DNA from: Gordionus sp. m RMFG-2023
Taxonomy: Eukaryota; Nematomorpha; Gordioida; Chordodea; Parachordodidae
DNA length: 64,000 bases
Assembly: GCF_954871325.1 (NCBI RefSeq)
Contig: NC_088777.1
Coordinates: 53,668,703-53,732,702, forward strand
Direction of reading: 5' to 3'
Of the stretch, positions 1 through 40,465 are shown one piece after another. Under the pieces are notes generated by a model, which worked only from the letters and a program-made list of their open reading frames with translations, searched no databases and was not told where the DNA came from. The first letter of the stretch is position 1. Each line of letters begins with the position of its first letter. A program made the translations under genes and the position numbers.

Positions 1-20886
<20,886 letters not shown>

Positions 20887-22142
20887 TTTTTTTTTGTTTT
20901 TTTTTTAATCGAGCGGGGGTTAATTTGCGAAAATGTGTTTATTTTATTATTTTTTTGATCATCTTCGGAATTGAAAATGTTCCATCTACACCTGGGAGTG
21001 AGTGATTTCTAAGATTAAAATTTGAATTTTGGATGAATTAGTATTCTAGTTTTTTTGTTTAGCGGGGGCCCTAACAAATTAACTGTATTATTTCTTCGTT
21101 TTTTTTTATAAATTTTTTTAAATTTGATTAAAATAAACTGGAAAGTTTTTTAAAAAATTTTAATAATCCCTTCCCTTATTCGTTAAATAAAATATGGTTA
21201 TTTTTTTCTGCTTCTTTGCGATTTACGACGAAAATAATAATAATATAAAGATTAGAAAAAAATATAATTTTTTATATATAAATCAATAAATAATCTTTTA
21301 TAGATTAATCATTAATTTTATATTTTATTTTTATTATATTTTTATTTAATTTATTAAAAATAACGATATGATATTTCTGCCGATAAGTTTAAAGTTAATT
21401 TAAAATATCTGATTGATTTCATTTTACAATATTTCTCATCACAAAAAAAAAAATTTAATTTTTTTTATTTATAATTATTATTATTATGGAATTTGCAACA
21501 AATGTTTCTATATAAACACTACACTAATATATTTTTTTACGAATATTTATATATAATATAAACAAAATATTTATAATCTGAAATCTGATTGATTTAACAT
21601 TTTTTTAAAAAAGCTGTGCAATTAATTTTCCAAAATCGATAGGGCAATAACTATGAGTTGGGAAGCCCTTAATGCTAAATTTTACTTTCGCTTCGCTTCC
21701 CATATCCAGCAGGAAATGCCAAAATTTTAATGTAACAAATGTCCTTTTAAACACTTGATATTTTATGAATATTTATTATTCAGTGTGTTGTTAAAACGGC
21801 TCGTTTTGAACAGAGTTTTTTTTTAAAACGACTTAACCAAATATTTTAGTCAGAAAAAATATTACCCAAGTCTCATGATTTCGCTATTAGTTTGTCTGAA
21901 CCTTTGTTCCTCACTACAATGCGTAATTATTATGGATGAAATATTAAGTTTAAGTCGTTGCCGTAATACTAGTTTAATCTGATTCTAAATTTTACTTCCC
22001 CTGTATTTAGGAAATACCAAAATCTTGAAAAAAAAAATCTTTTATAAAGTAATTATAATCTTTTGTAAATTTTCTAGTTTGTTATTATGTCGCCAAAAAT
22101 ATAAAATTTTTTAAAAAGTACTTTTTTTTAAAAAATAAATAT
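20887..22142. other. intergenic, upstream of the Ig-repeat gene
   Basis: AT-rich; presumably includes the Ig gene's 5' UTR and promoter, but no promoter element can be supported. A diverged foldback relic is at about 21786-21970 (TGTGTTGTTAAAACGGCTCG and the family interior). Otherwise nothing seen. Confidence 0.5.
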
Positions 22143-22933
22143 ATATAGTTTAGAGGTCTGCGTGAGGAACATTTACCTAACTATATTATGTAAACAAACA
22201 CAACAATGAAACTTGTTTCTTAGAATAAATAAACATTTTTTGTCTATTAAAAATTTTCCTTTTTATGGGGAATGTAATAAAACTTTTCTCTTAAAATTTC
22301 CTTTTTTGAGGGGGTTTGCAATCTGCATTTTGGTTTCACTTTTATTTAAGGATCTCACTTGAGGAAGAGGATATACTACTACTCTGGTGGAAACGACAAG
22401 AAAGAGATTTGCCAAAGCTATCAAGATTAGCAAGAAAAATATTGGCAATTCCTGCAACTAGTGCTTATTCCTAACGCGGATTTAGCATTGCCGGAAGATT
22501 TATAAAACAAAGAAGAACGTGTTTGAATCCAGGAAATGTCGATCCATCATTATTTTCGCATTTATAATTACCATATAAATAATTAATTTTTACAATTATA
22601 TTTTTTTTTTCATAAATATTCAAATATAATTTACATCGATTAATTTTATATATACCTTTATATTAATTTCTCCTAAATTGTAAACTTTTTGTAGAGGTGT
22701 AATGCTGAAATATTTTTTATTAGATGCTTGAAAAAAAAATGAAAGAATGACCATAATTAAATTTTATAAGCGGACTTGGGTTAAAAATTTTTTATAAATA
22801 ATGGGCAGGCGGGCGGACGGGTAAGGAATTTTAGACCAATGGGCGGAGCGGGCGCGTTAAATTTTTTTTAAAACAATGGATGGGCGACCTTTCGGTCCAA
22901 AAAACCCGCACAATGCAGACCTCTAATACAGAT
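22143..22933 (+). mobile_element. deleted hAT copy (22151-22925)
   Basis: Ends TAGAGGTCTGCGTG and (reverse complement) TAGAGGTCTGCATTG. Flanks ATATAGTT and ATACAGAT match at 6 of 8 positions, a worn 8-bp TSD. Subterminal GGGCGG/GGCGGGCG motifs on the right. It contains the tail of a transposase. Confidence 0.8.
22365..22566 (+). pseudogene. hAT transposase C-terminal fragment
   Basis: One frame reads EEEDILLLWWKRQERDLPKL, then ARKILAIPATSAYS, a stop where SSSER would be expected, then GFSIAGRFIKQRRTCLNPGN and VDPSLFSHL before a natural stop. This is the hAT dimerisation domain. The rest of the gene is missing, so it is a deleted derivative. It belongs to another hAT lineage than 12500-15273. 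Confidence 0.88.
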
Positions 22934-23592
22934 ATCTTTTTCATCTGATGACTACTCTGTTTTGTATGGGGGGGGTTTTTGAGATATCTTTAATTCCTCA
23001 TCATGACGATAGTTTGAGGCTGAGGTTCGGGGATAATGAAAGTAAAAGCAACAAGCGATCTTTTGCTACTCTTAAGTCCCAACATCCAGAATTTCTTCGT
23101 TTATAATTATTATCATCTTGAAGCAGTTGGGTAACGTGTGTTTACCTGTAAAAATTTTATGACAAGATGTATGGGGGAAGGGGGGGGTGGAATCGTTCTT
23201 TCTCATATGGAATTTATTAGGCGAATGTTGTTTTAACGACATTACTCTGTTCTAAAAGCCCTCGAAACTTAGCCCTAGATCCTGACCATAAAAAATAGCA
23301 AACTATTCTTGAAAATCTTGGCAAGGCTATTAAAACAATATCGCTCCATATCCGCTAGCGATTTTCTACTTTAACCTACAGCGGCTAAAAGAAAAACCCC
23401 CCTTCACTTAAAATAATTATTTCCCAGCTCTTAGACATTTTTGATCTCCAATTTTTTTGATCCCGATCGCTAATCTTTAGGTTGCGAATATATACCCTAT
23501 GTAGTTGTATTTTGTAATTACGCGTATTCGTAAAAATAACCATTTAAACTCAGTGAATACCTAAGTATATGCCTTTTTCTATTTATTTTTTT

Positions 23593-23904
<312 letters not shown>

Positions 23905-24184
23905 ATTTTTTAAAAAAATTTTATAAACGGATGGAAAAGATAATCTAAACAGACCATGAATTTTAAATAAAGCCGCTTAAAATTTTATCTTTACCCTGGA
24001 GGTGCTAAGAGTTTAAACATGGCTAGGGTTATGGCGTACCAAGCTTTATATTTTTAAATTTTACCCGTCATTTTCAGGGCACGACAGAAAGTAAATTTCT
24101 CAAAATTATGACGGATTAAACATTTCTCTTCGTGTTTTAATAACAAAAACCCATATTTTCCTATTTAGAATCGATGAGCATTGA

Positions 24185-24627
<443 letters not shown>

Positions 24628-25212
24628 AAATAACTCCTGAAAATTCAGAGATTCACTGTTGAGCAAGTGATTCTAATTTAAACTTATTCACTAACGCATT
24701 TGTTTTAAGACATTTCTGGCTCGCGATCTAGCAGCGAAATGAAAAGGGAAATGGATTTTTTTATCGTTATAGAATTTAAAATCCCACTTTAATATTCGTA
24801 TATTTTGTTAATTATTTATTAGTTATAATATTTAAATTTCAATGTTTGGGGAAGTGTTATTACTAGTTAAAATTTTATATTTTTTTTAAAAAAAACACAT
24901 CATTTAGAAGCCAATGATTTAATTTTAAAATTGAAATATAATCGACATGTGTAAATTTATTGGGGTAAAAAAAACAAACAAAATCACAATAAAAAACACC
25001 GAGTTTTTTTTTTTCATTCTCCCAAATATATAAAATTCTTTTCCAATATTTATTTTATAATTTTTCACAAAAAAAAATTTTTTTTTATCGGCTTGATAGA
25101 AATAATTTTTTTCAAGGGCAAAAATTATGACAAATTTTCGATAACGGAGAAATATTGTATACGCTTTTGCTAAGAATTCGATTTGAATAAAAATATGGAT
25201 GTTAACCGGAGC

Positions 25213-25242
25213 AAGGTTTAGGGTTAGGGTTAGGGTTAGGGT
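25213..25242 (+). repeat. interstitial telomere-like repeat (TTAGGG)n
   Basis: Four consecutive TTAGGG units within a 30-bp stretch, followed by GTGGCGGG. A shorter related tract on the other strand is at 52840-52862. Confidence 0.8.
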
Positions 25243-25261
25243 GGCGGGCATAATTTATCTT

Positions 25262-25430
25262 TTTAAATTACGGGCTAACCCTATATTTTTCTAGTAGATG
25301 TCCAAACCCTTTGTACCATCTGCTAACCAAAAATCTCCAGGCTTGCGTAATATTATTTTATTGTTTGGATAAAATATTGAGTTTTTCGGGTTTTAAAAAT
25401 CGGCTCAAACGGGGCCGTTCAACAACACTA
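25262..25430. mobile_element. foldback hAT MITE, left end missing
   Basis: Interior GGGCTAACCCTATATTTTTC, right end GGGGCCGTTCAACAACACTA. The TAGTGTTG left end is not visible. Confidence 0.65.
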
Positions 25431-25624
25431 CTCCTTACTGAGCTATAATATTCTTTAAATGCATTTTATTTTTAAAAAATGCTTAGAACTTTGGACTAAT
25501 ATAAATTCGATCATTAATCCTCTGTGTTTCCCATATTTTTCGGAATTTCGAAAATGTGATTTAAAGCATATTACGTGTTACTTCCCACTAATACACAAAT
25601 TCCATTGGGGCAAAATGGGAAGTG

Positions 25625-25700
<76 letters not shown>

Positions 25701-25702
25701 TT
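25625..25702. repeat. (TTTC)n microsatellite
   Basis: About 78 bp of CTTT units followed by GAAGGAAGGAAGG. Confidence 0.95.
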
Positions 25703-26465
25703 CTTTCGAAGGAAGGAAGGAAGGTCCTGGTAAAGCATTCGAAACTCACTATATATAGAGCATTTAAAAAGACCTTTAAATAGATACTAGGCTCGACTTG
25801 GATTTTTTTTTTGATCATTTAATTCTTTATTAAATTGGCATAATTTTGGCACTGTTTAGCTCGTAGGGTATGACAATGTGGATATCAAAATCTTGGGGAA
25901 ATGCGTAGTTGAACCGGAAGTTGAAAATATTCTAAATATTTTCCTGTTTGGGTGGTTAAAGGAGAAAATTTCTCTTATTTTTGGATCGCCTTTCCCATGC
26001 GCGATTTACGTGCTACCGTTGTAAATTATAATTAATAATGTTAACATAAAAGTTCCTAGTTTAATAGAAATATGACTGCAACCAGTCAGTCATCCGTATA
26101 CAATCGAAGGTGTTACCGATAAGAAACGGTCCTCATCCGTTGTCTCGAACAGAAAACGCTGAATGGGAAAGATTCCTAGAAGAAGGCGTCACACTGAAAA
26201 GGTGGTTCCTACTACCGCTACAATTATTTGAGCGACACCAACGGTGAGTATCTTTAACGTTTTATTTAGGGCGGAAAGGATAAGCGGAGATTTCTGACTA
26301 ACGATTAATAAATAATTGACTAATCATAACGTAGAGGGGAAATTATCTAAGCTTTCTTTAAATTTTTAATTTGATTCTGATTGCAAGGATCTTCTGGTGA
26401 TTGTGACACATGTCGGCTATTGGATACTTAAGAATTCTTGGTTTTAGCTCACCCATAATATTTCG

Positions 26466-26603
26466 GAGTTCCATTCACACGCTCTTCAAGGGATTTCCAA
26501 TGGCGAGCCTCTCTTTTTGGGCGATTTAAACATATGGGGAGCAAATTATTTCCACCGAATAAATAATTTTTATGATGTAATGAGACGCTTTTTGACAAAG
26601 TAG
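26466..26603 (+). pseudogene. LINE endonuclease fragment
   Basis: One frame reads EFHSHALQGISNGEPLFLGD then LNIWGANYF, ending at a stop. The GEPLFLGDLNI-WGA run resembles the GDFN-xH/W region of APE-type endonucleases of non-LTR retrotransposons. Too short to assign a clade. Confidence 0.6.
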
Positions 26604-27737
26604 AACATATGCAATATAAATTGGTGAGAAATCAGTCAGATGATTCCTTGGTCACGTGATAGATAAATTTGGAATCCATTATACCCTAGGATAAGGGGTA
26701 ATCGCAATAAATTTATATGTTTATTGACTGGAAAAACTGATTGAATGAATCAGTATGGTTAAGCAAACCAATACACATTGGCTCACCCAGACATTCGGTG
26801 CTTCTATAATTTTCCTTATCCAGCAAAAAGCCATTATGCATACTCTGATCACTACGATACAAAGTAAGTATCGTTATACTGATCAATTAAGGAAAAAAAC
26901 CGAAAATATTTAACTGAGGATTACGAAGTAGACGAGAGAACCGAGGAGATGGTAAACAAAGAAATGTTAGTAGTAAACAATAACGATGAAAATTAAACCT
27001 AAAGGAGAGGGAGAAAAATAATAACAAGTCAAGAAGCTAAAGGGAAGTATTACACAAAAATTTTGAAACTACCAATCAAGATCGATATCCGAAAGGAATA
27101 AGAACGGAACCAATCAGAATGGGGGGATAAATGTTTAAACATTGAATTGTTTATTTTGTTGTTTATACATTAAACTATCTACCGAACGGGTTAAAAGCTT
27201 TCAAATGTATTAAACACGCCACTAATTATTGGATATAAATGTTAGAGTTAATGCTTCCAGAAGTTTGGGCTGACTTCAGGCTCAATGCTTGATATTCATA
27301 GTTTTTATTTCTATTTTTTTTTGTGGCTTGGCGAAAATGATCGAAAAAATTAATAAAATACTAAATATTGACGCGAACCAGATATTTCGAACTTCCTATA
27401 TTCTTCGTTATGGCAGGATGCATGGAAGAACAGTATTAATGTTTCCAAATATCCTGGCTCACCCTCTGATTTCGATTATAGTCATACTGTTTATATTTTC
27501 CCATTATTCGACCTAATAAATCTAAAAAAATATATAAAGGTGAGCTCTTAAAATGAAAAAATGTAAAAAGAAAGCATTAATCAAATAATATTAAAACATA
27601 GATTTTATCTTAATAATTTCTCTTTAATAATTTTAAAAACTCATAATAAATGATTAGTGTTCTTGAAATGGTACAGTTAGTTACACGTATAATTTGATTT
27701 TCTATATTACAAAAAGGTAGTTTTATTTAAAATATCG

Positions 27738-27935
27738 TAAAAGATTGTATTTTGAATTGTATTAGTAAATCACAATTTACATATATATAAAGTCAATTAA
27801 TTTTTGCTGTATTTTATTGATTGAGATCCTAGTTTATAGGTGGGAGCAAAATAGTCTGTGCCTTATCTTATGCATAGGATGTTCTGTTCAATTAGGGGTA
27901 GTTTCTGTCATTGAGAGTATAAAGCTGAGATAGTT
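27738..27935 (+). repeat. dispersed repeat, copy 1
   Basis: Shares AAAGTCAATTAATTTTT, TATTTTATTGATTGAGATCC and TCTTATGCATAG with 53757-53950, same orientation, with indels. Probable old transposon; no termini identified. Confidence 0.75.
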
Positions 27936-28050
27936 GCATTTATTTATACGTAATTAAATTATTTGTTTATATAAAAATGAACATATTATATTTATTCATT
28001 GTGGATAATATAGGAAATGTATTAGCTCCACGATGTTATATTATATATAT

Positions 28051-28112
28051 CAGAAACCTGCAGGCCCGGCCAGGGTTTAATTTTAAAATTTACCCTGGCC
28101 GGGCCGTACAAA
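28051..28112 (+). mobile_element. hAT MITE, CCGGGC family, truncated
   Basis: Starts CAGAAACCTGCAGGCCCGGC, then a short hairpin ending GGCCGGGCCGTACAAATGG. The distal end is missing. Confidence 0.6.
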
Positions 28113-28743
28113 TGGTAAATAAATATATGAAAATTCGCAAATTTTCCAAAGAGGGAATATTTCCTGGTTTTTCTCTTCCGTAAATAATTTTTGTCGTTTA
28201 TTTAATATATATATAAGTCATTTTCATTTTTGTTTTATTTGTTTTTATTTTTAACTTTAAAAAAAATTATTACTTTATTTGGATAACCTGATATTTTCAT
28301 CCCCCATGTATCCTCATTTAAATATCATGTGCACCTTTTAAATTTTTTTAAAATTTTTAAAGATATTTCTCCATTTCCAAAAACGTTTACTCTATCATTA
28401 CTTCTTTACGGAATCGAAGATCTAATAATGTAAGAATTTTATTTATTTTTTGTTCTTTATCTAATTCCGTTTTGATTATTCTCTAAGATTTCAGCTCAGT
28501 TTGGATTCATTCTCGAAGGAGAACGGATTAAAACAGAAATTATAAAACTTAAATTTTATTTTTACATATATACATATTATAACATGTCTCCAATTTAATT
28601 TTGTGATTTTTTTACTTTTTAGAAAATCTTTTAAAACAGGGGTAGGTTGCGACCACAAAGAAAAATACCATTTTTTTTAACCTTAACTTCGACCAACAAT
28701 TGAGTTATAATCTTATTATAATAATAATAATCAAACTAATAAT

Positions 28744-28851
28744 CAGAGACCTGCAGGCCCGGCCCTAAGCCCAGCCCGGGTTGTATTTTAATTTTTTTCC
28801 TGCCGGGCCGGGCCGGGTCGGGTCGGGTCGGGTCGGGCTTGCAGGTCTCTG
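28744..28851. mobile_element. hAT MITE, CCGGGC family (108 bp)
   Basis: Ends CAGAGACCTGCAGGCCCGGC and (reverse complement) CAGAGACCTGCAAGCCCGAC; interior stacked GGGTC/GGGCC units. The flanks are AT palindromic so the TSD is ambiguous. Confidence 0.8.
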
Positions 28852-29083
28852 ATTATTATACTTTCTTATGGTACTACTACGATATCTTTTAATTTGTTTT
28901 TTTAAATTATATATCTAGGTGTGCCTAATCGCGAATTATGAATTTAGGCATAATCACTTCTTATACTTTTTATCATAAAAATATTGGGTTATAATTCTTA
29001 TTTTATGGGTTTTATTACCCCGTTTCAAATGAACCAGTCATAACTTAAAAAACGGTTAATTTTTTACGGATCGCGATGCCCCA

Positions 29084-35243
<6,160 letters not shown>

Positions 35244-37600
35244 TATCATTTTGCATTATACTTTGTGTTATTGTGTATTATTATATTTCTGTAATTTCTG
35301 ATTAAAATATATCACACGATTATAATATGATTATATATTTATATATATAGTAAAATAGATTTGTGTTTATAACGAATTTAACATTTTTTTTTTAACTAGA
35401 GGACGAATATTTTATTATTACTTCGATACAAGTCTTACTATTAATACCTTATAATTTTATATATTATCGTCAATGTATTATTTTTTTCAAATTTTGAAAC
35501 ATTTTTAAAAAAATCTGATTTTGCCGGAAATGTAAGCTGGGCAGATTTAATAAAAGCTGTTCAGTAGAGCTGTATTAAATGCCAAAATAAGAATAGAGTT
35601 GTTAGCATCATGTTTGGAATACCTATACCACTCTGAATTTCAGACAATTTTTTTATATTGACTTTTTTAAACTTAATTTCAATTTATATTAGATTTTCCA
35701 AATATGTTTTTTTTTGTATAAATTATAAATGACTGAAAGGTTAACACAAAAATTTGTCTACAATTCATGAGATAGGTATATTCCAAACATGATAGAACAT
35801 ATTTCCGGTTGTCTACAATTCATGAGATAGGTATATTCCAAACATGATAGAACATATTTCCGGTTAAAATCAGATTTTTAAATTCAAAAAAACGCTCTCA
35901 AAAAAAATGATTTAAAATTGTCAAAATATAACACATTGCCAGAAAAAAAACGTATTGACGCCAACATAGTCGTACCCCCTCCCCCGTGTTAGAGAGTTCT
36001 TTGTGGAATTTCGAGGCAATATAAACCTTATATTTTCTGCATGTTCCTTATCAGTTACTTCCTCTTAACATGTCGGATATCCTGTCTGAGTTGCTCCTAT
36101 CAATTCCAGGTAGAATTTATTAGTACTATAAGCTCTTATCATTACGACGTGAGTCAATATTTCTATATTTAGGCGTGCCAAAAATCCCATCCTTAAGCTC
36201 AAGTTAAAAATATTCGATTAAACTGAATCTAAAATGTATTATTATTATATGAATGCTCTGCTTATTATTATGTATAGGATTTAATTCTTTAATAGAACCC
36301 TGAATTAATCTTGCTTTGACACTGCAGTTCTAGCTAACAAGAAGGGTTTAACTCTGATATCGGCTTCTCAATGATATTATTTAAATAAAATCTTTGTCAA
36401 TAAAATGCTGCAACAAAAATTATGTATAAAATTGAAGGATTTTTTTTACCACAAATTTTACAACATAAACATCTCCCATCAACTACTCCAGTTCTAACAT
36501 TTTTGGGGGAGTTTACATCGTAACATGAACAATTAACCAAGGAAGGGATCAAAATCTTAAGGATCATTTATCAATAAAATTATATCTTAAATGTCCTTTC
36601 ATTAAATTAAATGATGAGTTAAATTAACCATACATGTTTTTTCCGGCTAATTTTAAAAGGAACGGTTCATCGATGCATCATCGCGACGATAGGGGCAAAA
36701 GAACCCGTTTTCATTATATTTAGTCATATCGAACAGATTTTTAATTTTACTTTAGCTGTTTGATGCAACTTTCAGCACGGTAATAAGATCAAACATTTTT
36801 AAAAAAATGATTAAATGGTTTACATTATCGTTAAATTTAAAAAATAATATTTAGGAGGAAACAGGTTAGTTTTGGCCTCTTCCGATCAGTTTAACATTTG
36901 GAAATAGCGCTAAATGATGATAACAATTATATGGACCAAATATGGCGGCTTTTAAGTGTCAGAAAATGATTTAAATAAATTATTTTTCACTCAAATCAAA
37001 CAAAAAAATTTTTATCTTTCAATTTTAAATTATAAACATCTTATGAAATTTTTTTTTTATATCACAACCATTTGAATTAATTTTACAACAAATTTTATCA
37101 AACAAATTGTATTACAAGAAATGCCTTTACTTATTACAGACTAGAAAAATAAATTACATTAATTTACATATAAATAATGGTTTAACGTACAATTTTTTTG
37201 GCTTTTAATGGTAAAGTTATCAAAAAATAAATAAGGTAATTTTTAAGAGTTATGACACAAAAATGAGAGGGAAATGTTTTATTGGAATAGAACCAAAAAA
37301 GAGAGAAAAAAAAGTTGTGTTCCTAGCTATTTCGGATTTGCGCTGAGCCAAGAATCTTTGATGGTGGGGATATCATTTTACATATTATTAGAGCGAAAGA
37401 TCCTTGGGTCAGCACAAATCCAAAGGGGCCATATAAAGTCCCTAGTGACATAATTGGTGCAGCCATTCATAGATGCCTCCAAGTATTTTTTTTCCTTTTA
37501 GCTTTCACCTTTTCTGGTGGTAATCTCCTTCTCTATCTATCTCCACTTTATTATTACTGATGCCATCTATTTTTATCTAATTTATATTTGTATTTCTGAT
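35244..37600. other. intergenic, downstream of POMK
   Basis: No supported gene. It holds a foldback element (35512-35885). A possible ATTAAA polyadenylation signal follows the POMK stop at about 35301. Confidence 0.5.
35512..35885. repeat. foldback element with exact 55-bp duplication
   Basis: AAATCTGATTTTGCCGGAAA on the left mirrors TTTCCGGTTAAAATCAGATT on the right, and CATCATGTTTGGAATACCTA mirrors TAGGTATATTCCAAACATGA. In the right arm a 55-bp unit is repeated exactly in tandem (35756-35810, 35811-35865). Confidence 0.85.
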
Positions 37601-37609
37601 CGATTTCAT

Positions 37610-37812
37610 TTGTATCGATCACCGGTGTATCGCTATCGAGGCCAGAGTATCTTGATCTCCCACCGGTGTATCAAATCAACCACCGGTGTATCAAATCAAT
37701 ATCGACCAGATATCCCACCGGAGTATTCCTCACACCCATCGACAGATATCCCAATCCTGATCTCCCACTGGAGTATCAATCCCGATGGATCTCCCACCGG
37801 AGTATCGTTATC
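37610..37812. repeat. minisatellite with CCACCGG(A/T)GTATC core
   Basis: At least six degenerate copies of a TCCCACCGGAGTATC-like unit with variable spacers. It lies on the body side of the tRNA-like region at 38060-38132. Confidence 0.75.
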
Positions 37813-38132
37813 AAGTCCATTGTATTGGTAGACATTGAACTTGAGCGGCCCCCGAGGTCACCATTATCCCATCATCCTAGCGCTGGCCAAGAAATTGTTA
37901 TCGTCTGACCCACGAATTCAGCTGGCCGTCTTTTTTGGTTTATTGGACAAGTATCCTAGCACCGGGCTGTATAAGCCTGTTGGTGACCGGGGTGGTATTT
38001 CTCGGCTCAGATGTCTAAAGCCATCCGTCATCGAAGAAAACCCCGAAAATTTTTAGTTCCTTACCAGGATTGAACCTGGGACCTTCGGTTTACAAGCATA
38101 CATCACACGCCACTGGGCCACCCCAGCGACGC
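37813..38132 (-). mobile_element. tRNA-derived SINE
   Basis: On the minus strand the head has an A box TGGCCCAGTGG (38110-38120) and a B box GGTTCAATCC (38067-38076), about 33 nt apart, as in RNA polymerase III promoters. The body runs leftward into unique-looking sequence and then the CCACCGG minisatellite. No acceptor stem closes, so it is not a tRNA gene. Confidence 0.75.
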
Positions 38133-40465
38133 CACCAAGTATAACTGTACATAAATATCCCTAAAATTCCAATTTAGGTTGTATAACTTACAGGACTTTA
38201 ATGCTAGTGTAATTCTGCACAAATATGTAATGGACCAGATAGAACTTAATTCCAAAAGGTTAAACCTGGCATCTCATTCGTAAAACTTTAAGTTATTTAG
38301 ATTTAATTTACCTAACACGATAAGATATTGTTTTTTTTAAAAAAATTAAAAGATAAGAAATGCAAAGGATTAGAGGTCGGCGTTACCCCAACAAGATTTT
38401 CGCCGAAAACCCTAATCAATAAAATTCCGCTTTTACTATAAATTGCTTGTCATATGTCAATTCTTGGAAAGCTAAGAGTAAGCATCTCGTCTATGAGACA
38501 AGATGGTTGAATAAAAAATAAAATATTCAAACTTGAAAAAATATTTTTTTAAAGGAATTATTTATAAAGTGACAATATTAGATTATTTGACAAAATTTCA
38601 GGTTCCGAATTATGGGTCAAAAGTTCCTTCCATTCCTCACAATTAAGGGCCTTGTGGGGAAGGGAGGATGAACCCCCAAATTGCATCGATTAAGGCCAAA
38701 GGATTTAGATCCGATGATTTATAGATTCAGTGCATTAAATTCCTATTGATAATAGCCCAACAAAATACAGAGATATAGCCCACACACCATAAACCCAACA
38801 ACCTTGTACAACGCTTAAAATCCTATTTGCTCTAATAGTATAGCTAAAGCCCTTCCAAATGCCAACTGAGTTAAACAAGCAGGACCTATTCCTGAGATCA
38901 TGAATGGCGCAAGATCGGCTGGTCGACCCTATTCCTATTATTAAAAAAGATATATTTTTTTTAATTTTTGTGAATTTTTATACATATTTAGCATCTTTTC
39001 GGGATATTTATGTTAGGAATTGTACTCCAGACTTAACAGATCGTAGGAGCCCTATTCAACCCAGAATCTGCTAGAGATTTTTTTTTAAAATTTACTATAT
39101 CCTATTTTGATGTAACATTTTTATTACATTTCAATTTAAATCCTCCACAATCCCAGTAAATCATTAAGTTCGTATTAACATACTTTATTAAATTTCAGAA
39201 ACCTACAGAGGTATCATTTGCACGGTCCGGCCCGGTTTTTTTTAAAAATATATTTTATTTATTTTTGATTTTTATAGCTAATAATAACTATTTCAAGGCC
39301 CATCCTAGGGCCAGGCTCGCAGATCTCTGCTAAATTTTGTATAATTTAATTATAAATCTATGATTTTTTACGATTTAACGGTCCAAATTATATTTTTAAA
39401 AAATCAAGGTTAGGATATAAACGAGTCCAGAAGAATGTACACCCAAGCCCGCCCGACACAAGACCAGTCAGATGGGACTTGGTTAATACAGGGGTTTTAC
39501 TACATTGATTTTGCTAGAAAAATATATCGCTTTTTCACCTTATTTTAACTATTTAACTTCTTATGTATGATTATGAATATTTTTAAAAAAATATATTTAT
39601 TTAAAAATTTCTTATAAATAATCTTCTTTCTTTTTTTTTTACTTTACACATCCCCAAGATATCACAAGAGACAAAGTAGTATCAAAAAAATAAAAATAAA
39701 TGAAATAATAATTTATAATTTTTTTGAATTCACATTATTTTCACAATAATAATATTTTATAATAATTATTTTCCATTTAAAAAATAATAATAATAGTATT
39801 CTTTTTAAAATTTCGAAGGGGGGAAAAATTAATTTAATTAATAATAGATTTACTAATACAAATATATATATCTTAAAAAATTTTGCTAATAAAAGGGTGA
39901 ACAAAATATTAAAAAAGCACTTTTAACTAATAAAGAGTAAAGAAAAATTTTTTTATAAATATATATATATAAATGTCAGTTTTATGCTAATTATACTAGA
40001 ATTTTCGATAATCACTTTTTTGGACATTTGACATTTTCCTAATGTGGTGACTTTAAAAAAAATAGATGTTTTTTTAACCGGTGTATCGCCAATAAGAAGG
40101 AAAAAGGGAATATAAATTTATTGATTAATTTTAGCAATATTTAATTATTTTCATTTTAATTTTAACCGTGTTTAAAAAAAATAAAATATTAAAAAAACAT
40201 TAAATGCATAGAGCTCCCCCTCGCGGATGATTATTTATATATTGTTATAAAAAAAATTAAGGACAAAAAAACCTTTTTAAAAAACAAACAAAAAAAATTA
40301 TGAATTGATATGAAAGGAGTATATTTTAAAAAAAAATTCGTCTTATTCGCCCAATTTGGGCAGTGCGCTTATGTAGCATTGGGCATACTCGTTCGATGGG
40401 CTCATTAAATAAATCTGGGGATAAAAAAAGAGGTAAAATAAAATAGTGGACATTTGTGTTAATAA
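38133..40465. other. intergenic between POMK and macroH2A
   Basis: AT-rich with one hAT MITE (39196-39329). Otherwise nothing with recognisable coding signal or termini. Confidence 0.5.
39196..39329. mobile_element. hAT MITE, CCGGGC family (134 bp)
   Basis: Starts CAGAAACCTACAG, ends GCTCGCAGATCTCTG. Flanks TTAAATTT and CTAAATTT match at 7 of 8, a clear TSD. The inner GCACGGTCCGGCCCGG is inverted relative to the other copies. Confidence 0.85.

Larger units (their letters stand above)
26604..29083. other. intergenic, upstream of POMK
   Basis: No supported gene. ORF-length stretches at 27289-27516 and 27977-28183 have no recognisable domain. A strong GTGAGT after 26241 could be a 5' UTR donor for POMK, but nothing else supports that. 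It holds a dispersed repeat (27738-27935) and two CCGGGC-type hAT MITEs. Confidence 0.5.

Noticed and set aside
22263-22457. Minus-strand open frame of 64 codons
   Set aside because: It is the antisense shadow of the hAT dimerisation fragment read on the plus strand.
26060-26245. GC-richer stretch ending at a GTGAGT, possible 5' UTR exon of POMK
   Set aside because: No matching acceptor before the POMK start could be supported; left as a possibility in the intergenic entry.
27289-27516. 75-codon hydrophobic open frame on the plus strand
   Set aside because: No domain, no homologous exon pattern and no splice partner; such frames occur by chance at this length.
38060-38132. tRNA gene on the minus strand
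   Set aside because: A and B boxes are present but the acceptor and anticodon stems do not close, and it continues into a longer body; treated as a SINE.
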